From the NCBI GenBank assembly GCA_023426545.1, contig JAFAAN010000140.1, positions 1-49,364 on the forward strand: a stretch of DNA of 49,364 nucleotides, given 5' to 3'. The position numbers and the translations under genes were made by a program. The notes beneath the pieces are model-generated. The model was given only the letters and a program-made list of their open reading frames with translations, did not search any database and had not been told where the DNA came from. This document shows positions 33,620 through 41,578 of this stretch, in pieces (position 1 is the first letter of the stretch; the number at the start of each line of letters is the position of its first letter). The DNA comes from Pseudomonadota bacterium. Its GTDB lineage: Bacteria > Myxococcota > Myxococcia > Myxococcales > Myxococcaceae.

Positions 33620-33805
33620 ATGCGCGACGGTTGCCACGGTGAGGGCGGGGCGGAGGAGCTGCGCTGTCTGTGCGGCAGCCTGCTGGCGCGGCTGGTGCCG
33701 GAGGGGGTGGAGCTGAAGTGCCGCCGCTGCCGCCGGACGCGGGTGGTGCCCCTGGAGCGGGCGCCGCTGGAGGGTGGTGCGCGGGTGAGCGGCCAGGGCC
33801 GCTGA
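33620..33805 (+). CDS. Com-like zinc-ribbon microprotein
   Basis: 61 residues. Four Cys in a CxC-x15-CxxC layout (Cys16, Cys18, Cys34, Cys37) with LRCLCGSLLARL and VELKCRRCRRTR. This resembles the zinc finger of phage Mu Com, a translational activator that binds RNA. The C-terminus is basic and Gly-rich. AGGAG lies before ATG 33620. It is the first gene after the Fur box and upstream of the heme receptor, so it should be iron-regulated. Its role in heme uptake, possibly RNA-level control, is inferred only from position and fold. Confidence 0.65.
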   Translation: MRDGCHGEGGAEELRCLCGSLLARLVPEGVELKCRRCRRTRVVPLERAPLEGGARVSGQGR

Positions 33806-33818
33806 CGCACGAGCGGTT

Positions 33819-33909
33819 CCCGGGCGAGGGCCCGGGTGCAGTGCGGTCTGATTCCTGAGGCCCGAGGCCCTTGAGCCCAGCGCCCGACAGGGCCTTCTGT
33901 GGAAGGCCC
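33819..33909 (+). promoter_or_regulatory. Two stable hairpins in the receptor leader
   Basis: Hairpin A: CCCGGGC (33819-33825), loop GAGG, GCCCGGG (33830-33836). Hairpin B: GGGCCTTC (33890-33897), loop TGTG, GAAGGCCC (33902-33909), ending 25 bases before the receptor ATG. A weaker third stem (CCGGC 33910-33914 with GCCGG 33920-33924) touches the ribosome binding site. The block could be an mRNA processing site, attenuator or translation-control element. Confidence 0.45.
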
Positions 33910-33934
33910 CCGGCCTTGCGCCGGAGGACGCAGC

Positions 33935-35860
33935 ATGTCGTGGCGTGGGTGTTTGCTCTTCGTGGCCTGTGCCATGCCCGGGGCGGCGTGGGGCAGTGGC
34001 AGTGAGGCGCGTGACGTCGAGGAGGCCCCCTCCGAAGCGCGCACGGTGGTGACGGCGTCGCGCTCGCCGGAGCGGCTCGAGGACTCGGCGGTGGCCACGG
34101 AGGTCATCACCCGCTCGGACATCCTGGCCAGCGGCGCGCGGGACGCGTCGGAGCTGCTCGCCGCGCATCCGGGGCTCCAGGTGGTGCAGACCTTCGCGGG
34201 CTCGACGGTGCAGCTCCAGGGGCTGGCGCCGGAGTACGTGCTGGTGCTGGTGGACGGGGAGCGCGTGGCTGGCCGGGTGGCCGGAAGCGTGGACCTGTCC
34301 CGCCTGTACACCGAGGACATCGAGCAGGTCGAGATTGTGAAGGGCCCCTCGTCGGTCCTCTACGGCAGCGACGCGGTGGCCGGCGTGGTGAACCTCATCA
34401 CCCGGCGGGCCCGCCGTCCGCTGGGCGCCGAGCTGCGCGCCTCCTACGGGTCGATGCAGCGGCTGGAGCTGGATGCCACCGGCGAGGCGAAGGGCGACGA
34501 CTGGGGCCTGCGGCTGAGCGGCGGCCTGGCGCGGCGGGACGCGTACTCCCTGGACCCGGCGAGCATCGGCACCACGGGCAGCAGCCTGGACGGCATCGAC
34601 GTGTCCGCGGGCGGGGACGTGCGCCTGGGCGACGGCGCGGCGCTCCAGGCCAACGCCACCTATGCCCGGCGCGTGCAGCGCGGCGTGGACCAGGGCGTGA
34701 CGGGCGCCATCTTCGACCGCGCGAGCCGGGATGATTCGCTGTCCACGCGCGTGTCCCCGACGTGGACGCTGTCCAGCGGCGCGACGCTGCGCGTGGACGG
34801 CGCGTATGCGTGGTTCAAGCGGCGCTACCTGCGTGACCAGCGCCGCTCCAACGCGCTGGACTCCGTGGAGGACACGCACGAGCAGCAGGGCCGCCTGGGC
34901 GCACAGCTCGACGCGAGGTTGGGGGAGGCGCACGCCTTCGTGGCGGGCGCGGAGCTGCTGGGGGAGTGGCTCCGGGCGGACCGGCTGGGCGAGGAGGGCG
35001 CGGGGCAGCGCGCCCGCGCGTCGCTGTACGTGCAGGACAGCTGGACGCTGGTGCCCCGCTGGAAGCTGACGCTGGTGCCGGGCGCGCGCGTGGACCTGGA
35101 CACGCAGTTCGGCACGGCGGTGACGCCCCGGCTGGCGGCGCGCGTGGACCCGGCGTCGTGGCTCACGCTGCGCGGCAGCTATGGCTGGGCGTTCCGGGCG
35201 CCGGGCTTCCAGGAGATGCTGCTCGACTTCGAGAACCCCACCGTGGGCTACGCGGTGCGCGGAAACCCGGACCTGCGCCCGGAGCGCTCGCGCAGCGTCA
35301 ACCTGTCCGTGGAGGTGAAGCCCGGGGAGTCCTCGCTCGTGTGGGTGAGCGCCTTCCAGCACGACCTGCGGGACATGATTGGCGTCTCCACGGAGATGTC
35401 CGGCCCGCAGCAGCTCTTCACCTATGTGAACATCGCGCGGGCGCGCGTGCGGGGCGGCGAGGTGGGCGTGCGCCAGCAGCTCCCCGGACGCATCTCCGCG
35501 GAGCTGGGCTACACGCTGACCGACGGCCGCTCGGAGGACACGGGGCTGGCGCTGGAGGGACAGGCGCGGCACCGGCTCACGGCACAGGCCACGTGGCGCC
35601 ACCGGCTGACCGGGCTGGAGGCATGGGTGCGCGGCGCGGTGGTCGGCCGGCGTCCCTTCTATCCAGACACGGACGGCGACGGTGTCGCCAACCCGTACGA
35701 GGCCCGCCCCTACGTCACCCTGGATGCCCGCCTCGCCTGGCGCATGCGCGAGGAGCTCCAGCTCTTCGTGCTCGGCACCAACCTCGCGAACGCGGGCAAC
35801 CCCAACGATTTGCCCATTCCTCCTCGTGCCGTCCAGGCCGGCGTCTCCGCTCGGTTCTGA
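33935..35860 (+). CDS. TonB-dependent outer-membrane heme receptor (HmuR-like)
   Basis: 641 residues. Signal peptide to about residue 20, then a TonB-box-like RTVVTASR. The plug domain spans about 45-155 (VEIVKGPSSVLYGSDAVAGVVNLITRR), followed by a 22-strand barrel ending in the C-terminal aromatic RF (GVSARF). The heme-receptor motifs FRAP and NPDL occur together near residue 425-455, but no His lies between them, unlike in HemR-type receptors. It binds heme at the surface and imports it into the periplasm with TonB energy. CGGAGGA precedes the ATG at 33935. The HmuY-family gene follows 37 bp later. Confidence 0.88.
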   Translation: MSWRGCLLFVACAMPGAAWGSGSEARDVEEAPSEARTVVTASRSPERLEDSAVATEVITRSDILASGARDASELLAAHPGLQVVQTFAGSTVQLQGLAPEYVLVLVDGERVAGRVAGSVDLSRLYTEDIEQVEIVKGPSSVLYGSDAVAGVVNLITRRARRPLGAELRASYGSMQRLELDATGEAKGDDWGLRLSGGLARRDAYSLDPASIGTTGSSLDGIDVSAGGDVRLGDGAALQANATYARRVQRGVDQGVTGAIFDRASRDDSLSTRVSPTWTLSSGATLRVDGAYAWFKRRYLRDQRRSNALDSVEDTHEQQGRLGAQLDARLGEAHAFVAGAELLGEWLRADRLGEEGAGQRARASLYVQDSWTLVPRWKLTLVPGARVDLDTQFGTAVTPRLAARVDPASWLTLRGSYGWAFRAPGFQEMLLDFENPTVGYAVRGNPDLRPERSRSVNLSVEVKPGESSLVWVSAFQHDLRDMIGVSTEMSGPQQLFTYVNIARARVRGGEVGVRQQLPGRISAELGYTLTDGRSEDTGLALEGQARHRLTAQATWRHRLTGLEAWVRGAVVGRRPFYPDTDGDGVANPYEARPYVTLDARLAWRMREELQLFVLGTNLANAGNPNDLPIPPRAVQAGVSARF

Positions 35861-35897
35861 CGCTTCCTTTCCTCTCACTCGCTCTCAAGGAGTCCGC

Positions 35898-36569
35898 ATG
35901 TTCCGCTGTTCTTCCCGCTCCCTGTTCCTCGGCCGCACCGCCGCCGCGCTGTTGGTGGCCGGCGCGCTGTCCGGTTGTGGCGATGACCTCTCGCTGCCAC
36001 CCGAGGCGCCCGGTGAAGGCCGGCCGACGGACGGCACCCACGTGAATCACGTGGACAACGGCGATGGCTCCTTCACCACCACCGTGAACGCGGCGAGCAG
36101 CACGGAGTGGATTGGCCTGGACCTGGACCAGGGCACGCAGGTGAGCGCCACGCAGGACGCGGACTGGGACCTGGCCTTCATGCGCTTCAACATCATCACC
36201 CGGGGCGGCGTGAGCGGCACCGGCAACGTGGCGGTGGCGGTGCTGACCGAGACGGGGTTCGAGCAGGTGACGCAGGCCCCGGCGGATGGCTACGTCGTGG
36301 ACGCCGAGGACGGCCCGGACCGCGGCGAGGACCCGGACAGCGCCTTCACGATGGGCGATGCCTGGTACGCGTATGACATGGCGACGCATGCCCTGACGGC
36401 GCGTCCCAACGTCTACGTCGTCCGCTCGGACGCTGGCGCCTACTTCAAGGTGGCCATGCAGTCCTACTACGACGACGCGGGCACGCCCGGAGTGCTGTCG
36501 TTCCGCTGGGCGAAGCTGCCTGGTCCCACCTCGGGCGGAAGCGCCGCGGCGCGGCCGTCCCTGTACTGA
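35898..36569 (+). CDS. hmuY: HmuY-family heme-binding lipoprotein
   Basis: 223 residues. Lipobox ALSGC (Cys27), so surface- or membrane-anchored. The HmuY signature ADWDLAFMRFNIITRGGVSGTGN is near residues 90-112 and the C-terminal GVLSFRWAKLPG matches the fold end. HmuY of Porphyromonas captures heme and passes it to HmuR; that task fits the receptor gene just upstream. Candidate axial ligands are Met and His in YDMATHALTARP, so His-Met coordination is possible (inference). Low-complexity Gly-Ser-Ala tail. AAGGAG lies before ATG 35898. Confidence 0.85.
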   Translation: MFRCSSRSLFLGRTAAALLVAGALSGCGDDLSLPPEAPGEGRPTDGTHVNHVDNGDGSFTTTVNAASSTEWIGLDLDQGTQVSATQDADWDLAFMRFNIITRGGVSGTGNVAVAVLTETGFEQVTQAPADGYVVDAEDGPDRGEDPDSAFTMGDAWYAYDMATHALTARPNVYVVRSDAGAYFKVAMQSYYDDAGTPGVLSFRWAKLPGPTSGGSAAARPSLY

Positions 36570-36596
36570 GTCCTCTTCCGTTCCCAGGTGTCCATC

Positions 36597-37685
36597 ATGA
36601 TTCAGTCCACGAACCAGGAAGCCGTCTCCGAGCCCTCCCGCCTGCGTCAGCGCTGGCAGGCGCTTCGCGAGGCGCAGCCCCGCACCCGCATCCGCGACGC
36701 CGCCGAGCAGCTGGGCGTGAGCGAGGCGCAGCTGCTCGCCACCGGCCTGGGGGAGACCGTCGTCCGGCTGGACCTCCGGCTCGACGCGCTCCTGCCCCGC
36801 ATCGAGTCGCTGGGGCGGGTGATGTCGCTCACCCGCAACGCGCACGCCGTGCACGAGAAGCGTGGCACGTGGCGCAACATCGAGCTCCACGGCAAGCAGG
36901 GGCTGGTGCTGGACGAGGAGATCGACCTGCGCCTGTTCTTCTCCCGCTGGGCGTTCGGCTTCGCCCTCCGCGAGCCGCACGGTGGCGGCCTCCGCCGCAG
37001 CCTCCAGTTCTTCGACGCGTCGGGGACGGCCATCCACAAGGTCTACGTGGAGGAGGCCGGGCGCGAGGAGACGTTCGACGCGCTGGTGAAGGAGTTCACC
37101 CACGCGGACCCGTCGCCGGTGCTCGGCATCGCCCCGGCCTCGCCCGCGGCGGCGCCCAGGCCGGACGACGAGATTGACGCGGACGGCCTCCGGGAGGGCT
37201 GGCGCGCGCTCCAGGACACGCACGAGTTCTTCTCGCTGCTCAACCGCTTCAGCGTGGCGCGCACCCAGGCGCTCCGGCTGGCGGAGCCGGAGCTGACCAC
37301 CGCCGTGGCGCCTTCCGCGCTGACGTGGGTGCTGGAGCGGGCGTCCGCCACGTCGCTGCCCATCATGGTGTTCGTGGGCAACCCCGGCTGCATCCAGATT
37401 CACACCGGGCCGGTGAAGCACGTGAAGCCCATGGGGCCGTGGATGAACGTGCTGGACGCGGGCTTCAACCTCCACGTCCGCGCGGACCACGTCCACTCGG
37501 CGTGGGTCGTGCGCAAGCCCACGCGGGACGGCGTCGTCACGTCCGTGGAGCTGTTCGACGCGGCCGGGGAGAACATCGCGCTCATCTTCGGCAAGCGGAA
37601 GCCGGGGCTGCCCGAGTCGGCAGAATGGCGGGCGCTGGCGGAGGAGCTGGCCACGGCGCTCCCCGCGCGCGAGGTGGCGCCATGA
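36597..37685 (+). CDS. hmuS: HemS/ChuS/HmuS-family cytoplasmic heme protein
   Basis: 362 residues, with the duplicated two-half HemS architecture separated by a Pro-rich linker (about 172-192). First half: VMSLTRNAHAVHEKRG and IDLRLFFSRWAFGFALRE. Second half: HEFFSLLNRFSVARTQALRL and HVRADHVHSAWVVRKP. HemS proteins hold or degrade imported heme. In several members the motif before TQAL/QQAF reads LLxRHxxxR with an axial His; here it reads LLNRFSVAR, so heme ligation may differ. AGGTG precedes ATG 36597 (a GTG three codons earlier is possible). Stop overlaps the next gene by ATGA. Confidence 0.85.
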   Translation: MIQSTNQEAVSEPSRLRQRWQALREAQPRTRIRDAAEQLGVSEAQLLATGLGETVVRLDLRLDALLPRIESLGRVMSLTRNAHAVHEKRGTWRNIELHGKQGLVLDEEIDLRLFFSRWAFGFALREPHGGGLRRSLQFFDASGTAIHKVYVEEAGREETFDALVKEFTHADPSPVLGIAPASPAAAPRPDDEIDADGLREGWRALQDTHEFFSLLNRFSVARTQALRLAEPELTTAVAPSALTWVLERASATSLPIMVFVGNPGCIQIHTGPVKHVKPMGPWMNVLDAGFNLHVRADHVHSAWVVRKPTRDGVVTSVELFDAAGENIALIFGKRKPGLPESAEWRALAEELATALPAREVAP

Positions 37686-38548
37686 GGCGCGCCCGCTGGC
37701 TGTCGGTGCTCGTCCTGGCGGTGGCCTCGCTCGCGCACGCGGCGGCGGGCTCGTCCGGCGGCGCGGCGAAGCTGGTGACCATTGGCCCCGCCATCACCGA
37801 GACAATCTTCGCCCTGGGTGCCGGGGGGCAGGTGGTGGGCGTGGACGACACCAGCCTCGCGCTGGCGTCCGCCGCGAAGCTGCCGAAGGTGGGCTACCAG
37901 CGGGCGCTCTCCGCGGAAGCCATCCTCGCGCTGGGGACGACGCGGCTGCTGGCCTCGGAGGAGGCGGGCCCGCCGGGCGTGCTCGAACAGCTCAAGGCCG
38001 CGGGGGTGGACGTGGTGGTGCTTTCGAACAAGCCCACCGTCGAGGCCACGCGCGAGCGCATCCGGCTGCTCGCGCGGCGCCGGGGAAAGGCCGAGCAGGG
38101 CGAGGCCCTGGTGAAGCAGCTCGACGCGGACCTGCGCGGGGCCACCGAGCGGACCGCGGCTCGCCGGGAGGCGAAGCCGCCGCGGGTCCTCGCGCTGTAT
38201 GCGCGCGGCGCCAACGTCCTCATGGTGGCGGGCGCGGGGACGGCGGCGGGGGAGCTCGTCACGCTGGCGGGCGGGGTGAATGCCATTGCCGGCTACTCGG
38301 GACACAAGCCGCTGACGGCGGAGGCGGTGGTCGAGGCGGCGCCCGACTTCATCCTCATGCCGGCCAGCTCCCTGGAGCCGGTGGGAGGCGAGGCGGGCCT
38401 GTCGCGCACGCCCGGCCTGTCGCAGGTGCGCGGCTGGCGCCTCATCACCGTGGATGACGTCCACTTCATGGGGCTCGGCCCCCACCTGGGCAAGGCCGTG
38501 AGCCGCTTGCAGGATGGGTTCGCTTCCCCGGCACGGGGCGGCAGATGA
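37682..38548 (+). CDS. hmuT: Periplasmic heme-binding protein of the ABC importer
   Basis: 288 residues. Signal peptide of about 20 residues (RWLSVLVLAVASLAHA). Periplasmic binding fold of the FecB/BtuF type. KVGYQRALS at residues 69-77 carries the heme-coordinating Tyr (Tyr72) found in HmuT/ShuT. The rest contains AILALGTTRLLASEEAG and the inter-lobe helix. Overlaps hmuS and hmuU by ATGA at both ends, so it is translated in a coupled chain. Confidence 0.9.
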   Translation: MRRARWLSVLVLAVASLAHAAAGSSGGAAKLVTIGPAITETIFALGAGGQVVGVDDTSLALASAAKLPKVGYQRALSAEAILALGTTRLLASEEAGPPGVLEQLKAAGVDVVVLSNKPTVEATRERIRLLARRRGKAEQGEALVKQLDADLRGATERTAARREAKPPRVLALYARGANVLMVAGAGTAAGELVTLAGGVNAIAGYSGHKPLTAEAVVEAAPDFILMPASSLEPVGGEAGLSRTPGLSQVRGWRLITVDDVHFMGLGPHLGKAVSRLQDGFASPARGGR

Positions 38549-39639
38549 GTGCGTCGGGGATCGCGCCCGTCTCCGCCACCTATCCTCCCAGGGGCAGGGA
38601 GCACGTCCAGCCCATGGCTCCGCGGCCGTGGCTGCTGCTGACGGCGCTGCTCCTGGGGCTGGTGCTCCTGTCGCTCGCCGTGGGCGCGGTGCCGGTGCCT
38701 CCCCTGGCGTTGGCGGGCAGTCTGATGGAGCAGGTGGGGCTGGACGCCAGGCACAAGCTCGAACCCGTGCAGCAGGCGGTGCTGCTGTCCATCCGCCTGC
38801 CGCGCGTGGTGCTCGGCATCCTGGTGGGCGCGGTGCTGGCCTCCTGTGGCGCCGCGCTCCAGGCGCTGTTCCGCAACCCGCTGGTGGAGCCCGGCCTGCT
38901 GGGCACCTCCAGCGGCGCGGCGCTGGGGGCCGTGGCCGCCATCGTCATGGACGTGACCCTCAGCGCGCACCTGGGCTCGCTGCGGATGCTGGCCGTTCCC
39001 GGCGCCGCCTTCCTGGGCGCGCTGGGGGCCACGCTGCTCGCGCAGCGGCTGGGCGGGGGCGGTGGGCGCACGGAGACGGCGCGCATCCTGCTGGCGGGCG
39101 TGGCCGTCAGCGCGGGCGCGGGCGCGGGCATTGGCCTGCTCACGCAGATGGCCACGGACGCGCAGCTCCGCTCCATCACCTTCTGGAGCTGGGGCAGCCT
39201 GGGCGGCGCGTCGTGGGACGTGGTGGGCGCGGCCACGGTGCCGTTGCTCGTGGCGCTGGCCATGCTGCTGCGCGAGGCGCGCACCCTGAACCTGCTGCTC
39301 CTCGGAGAGCGGGAGGCGTGGCACCTGGGCGTGGACGTGGAGCGGCTCAAGCGCCGCCTCATCCTCGCCGCCGCGCTGGGCGTGGGCGCCGCGGTGTCCG
39401 TCACCGGCGTCATCGGCTTCGTCGGCCTGCTGGTGCCCGCGTTGCTGCGGCTGGCGCTGGGGCCGGACCACCGGCGGCTGCTCGGGGCGTCGGCGCTGCT
39501 GGGCGCGTCGCTGCTCGTCGGCGCGGACCTGCTGGCGCGCACGGCGGCCATCCCCGCGGAGCTTCCGGTGGGCGCGCTCACGTCCGTGCTGGGCGTCCCC
39601 ATCTTCATCGCGCTGCTGGCGCGTCGGGGGGCCGCATGA
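38545..39639 (+). CDS. hmuU: Heme ABC transporter permease (FecCD family)
   Basis: 364 residues with about ten membrane segments. Family motifs RLPRVVLGILVGAVLASCGAALQALFRNPLVEPGLLG near residues 90-125 and GVIGFVGLLVPALLR near 295. An N-terminal extension of about 25 residues (SASGIAPVSATYPPRG) precedes the first helix; a start nearer MAPRPWLLL is possible but would break the ATGA overlap with hmuT. Forms the inner-membrane pore with HmuV. Confidence 0.92.
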   Translation: MSASGIAPVSATYPPRGREHVQPMAPRPWLLLTALLLGLVLLSLAVGAVPVPPLALAGSLMEQVGLDARHKLEPVQQAVLLSIRLPRVVLGILVGAVLASCGAALQALFRNPLVEPGLLGTSSGAALGAVAAIVMDVTLSAHLGSLRMLAVPGAAFLGALGATLLAQRLGGGGGRTETARILLAGVAVSAGAGAGIGLLTQMATDAQLRSITFWSWGSLGGASWDVVGAATVPLLVALAMLLREARTLNLLLLGEREAWHLGVDVERLKRRLILAAALGVGAAVSVTGVIGFVGLLVPALLRLALGPDHRRLLGASALLGASLLVGADLLARTAAIPAELPVGALTSVLGVPIFIALLARRGAA

Positions 39640-40439
39640 GCCTGGACGTTCGCGGTGTCGAGGTCTGGCGCGGCCGGGGCCGGACGCTGGGGCCCCTGGA
39701 CCTGACGGTGCAGCCCGGCGAGGTGCTCGCCGTCGTGGGCCCCAACGGCGCTGGCAAGTCCACGCTGCTGTCGGCGATGACGGGGGAGCTGCGATGCGCG
39801 AGGGGGGAGGTGCTGCTGGAGGGGCTGCCCCTGGAGCGGTGGCGTCCTCGGGAGCGGGCCCGGCGGCTGGGCGTCCTTCCCCAGGAGTCGTCGCTGGGCT
39901 TCGGCTTCACGGCGCTGGAGGTGGCGCTGCTGGGCCGCAGCCCGCACGCGAGCCGGAGGGTGGACGGCGCGGACGTGGCGGCGGCGGTGGCCGCGCTGGA
40001 TGCCACCGACACGCGGCACCTGGCGTCGCGCTCGTACCTCACGCTGTCCGGTGGAGAGCGGCAGCGCGTCCAGCTCGCGCGCGTCCTGGCCCAGCTCTCC
40101 GAGCCGGTGGAGTCAGGGCACCGCTACCTGCTGCTCGATGAGCCGACGGCGAGCCTGGACCTGTCCCACCAGCACCTCGTGCTGGAGGCCGCGGCACGCT
40201 TCGCCCAGGGCGGCGGCGCGGTGATGGCCGTGTTGCATGACCTCAACCTCGCGGCGCGCTACGCGCATCGGCTGGCCGTGCTCGCGGAGGGCCGGGTGGT
40301 AGAGGTGGGGGCGCCGGCGCAGGTCCTGTCAGCGGAGCTGGTGGCACGCGTCTTCGGGCTCCGGGTGCAGGTCGTCGAGTGGCCGGGCTCGCCCGGCCCC
40401 CTGGTCATCCCGGAGGGCCGCGCGCCGCTGCCGACCTGA
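39636..40439 (+). CDS. hmuV: Heme ABC transporter ATP-binding protein
   Basis: 267 residues. Walker A GPNGAGKST, signature LSGGERQRVQLARVL, Walker B YLLLDEPTASLD and the switch His in VLHDLNLAARY. It powers heme import through HmuU. The ATG at 39636 overlaps the permease stop. Last gene of the heme operon; a long hairpin follows 15 bp after the stop. Confidence 0.94.
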   Translation: MSLDVRGVEVWRGRGRTLGPLDLTVQPGEVLAVVGPNGAGKSTLLSAMTGELRCARGEVLLEGLPLERWRPRERARRLGVLPQESSLGFGFTALEVALLGRSPHASRRVDGADVAAAVAALDATDTRHLASRSYLTLSGGERQRVQLARVLAQLSEPVESGHRYLLLDEPTASLDLSHQHLVLEAAARFAQGGGAVMAVLHDLNLAARYAHRLAVLAEGRVVEVGAPAQVLSAELVARVFGLRVQVVEWPGSPGPLVIPEGRAPLPT

Positions 40440-40454
40440 GCGCTGGCTTCAGCT

Positions 40455-40528
40455 CCCCGCGGGAAAGGTCCTGGGTGCCCGGTGCCCCTCCACACCGCGT
40501 GCGGCCCCCAGGGCGCTTTCCCGCGGGG
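40455..40528. repeat. 74-bp imperfect hairpin after the heme operon
   Basis: CCCCGCGGGAAAG (40455-40467) is complementary to CTTTCCCGCGGGG (40516-40528) over 13 bp without mismatch. After a small internal loop (2 and 3 bases), CCTGGG (40470-40475) pairs with CCCAGG (40507-40512), giving 19 pairs in total. It starts 15 bp after the hmuV stop. There is no T-run. It could be a factor-dependent terminator, an mRNA-stabilising end or a short mobile-repeat remnant. Confidence 0.55.
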
Positions 40529-40647
40529 GGCGCCCCGGGCAGGAGGGCCATGCCGCACCGCCCCGGACCTCGCTCCGCGCGGCGGGTGGCTGCGCGAGCG
40601 GCGCGTTTGCGGTAGTCACGAGCCCGGTTTGTCGTCGAGGAGCCTCG

Positions 40648-41508
40648 TTGGAGACCGCCGCGCTGGTGTTGGTGTTGTCGTCCGCGTTCCTGCATGCCGC
40701 GTGGAATGCGCTGCTCAAGCGCCATCCCAACCCGGAGGTGGGGGTGGTGAGCGTCATCTCCGTGGTCGTCGTGGCCAGCGGACTCTGGGCGCTGGGGATG
40801 ACCGGGCCGGCGTTCTCCAACGCGCGTGGTGTCGCCTGGGCGCTGTGGGCCGGCGTGTGCGAGAGCCTGTACCTGGCGGGGCTCGCGCGGTCGCTGCGTC
40901 AGGCGCCCCTGGGGCTCGCCTACACGGTGTCGCGCGGCGGCGCGATGCTGCTCGTGTGGCCGGTGTCCGTGGGGTGGTTGGGGGAGGCCGTGTCCTTCTG
41001 GACGGTGCCGGGCGTGGTGTTGCTGGGCGGTGGGCTCGTGGTGATGAACCTGTCCCGTCCTTCGGGGCCCAGGGCCGTGGGCGCGGGTGCGGGGGTGGCC
41101 TGGGCCGCCGCGGCCGCGGTCGGCATCGCGGGCTACCACCTGAGCTACAAGATGGCGCTCGGTGAAGGCGCCCAACCCCCTGCGCTGTTCGCCACCGGGC
41201 TGCTCGTCGCGCTCCCCGTGCTCATCCTGGAGCGAGGGCGCCAGGAGGGCTGGGCCGCCTTCCGGCGTGAGGCGCTGCGCGCACCGGGGCTGGTGCTGAC
41301 GGCGGGGCTCGTCTCGGCGGCATCGTTCGGCATGTTGTTGACGGCGCTGTCGAACGGCGGCGCGGGGGCGGTGCTGACGTTGCGCAACACGTCCATCGCC
41401 TTCGCGCTGGCGCTCGCCGCGCTCCAGGGAGAGCGCCTGGGGCGGCGGCAGCTCGTGGGCGCGTCGCTCGTCGCCGTGGGGGCGGTGTTGCTGGGCCTGC
41501 CCGAGTAG
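40648..41508 (+). CDS. EamA/DMT-family transporter
   Basis: 286 residues, about ten membrane segments in two EamA repeats (for example LSSAFLHAAWNALLKR at the first and AAAVGIAGYHLSYKMAL, ALSNGGAGAVLTLRNTSIAFALALAAL in the second). The Pro/Gly-rich loops and the TLRNTSIAFALAL block are typical of drug/metabolite transporters. Substrate unknown. The start is an unusual TTG at 40648, supported by GAGGAG 8 bases upstream and the absence of a better ATG or GTG. Monocistronic. Confidence 0.82.
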   Translation: METAALVLVLSSAFLHAAWNALLKRHPNPEVGVVSVISVVVVASGLWALGMTGPAFSNARGVAWALWAGVCESLYLAGLARSLRQAPLGLAYTVSRGGAMLLVWPVSVGWLGEAVSFWTVPGVVLLGGGLVVMNLSRPSGPRAVGAGAGVAWAAAAAVGIAGYHLSYKMALGEGAQPPALFATGLLVALPVLILERGRQEGWAAFRREALRAPGLVLTAGLVSAASFGMLLTALSNGGAGAVLTLRNTSIAFALALAALQGERLGRRQLVGASLVAVGAVLLGLPE

Positions 41509-41517
41509 GCGCGCGCC

Positions 41518-41536
41518 CAGGCCCCGCCCGGGCCTG
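41518..41536. terminator. Hairpin between convergent genes
   Basis: CAGGCCC (41518-41524), loop CGCCC, GGGCCTG (41530-41536). Seven perfect pairs in the 70-bp gap between convergent genes. No T-tract, as is common for such GC-rich terminators. Confidence 0.4.
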
Positions 41537-41578
41537 CTGGGGCTCGGAGACCCTCCGCGCCCTGGCGCCGCGAACGGG

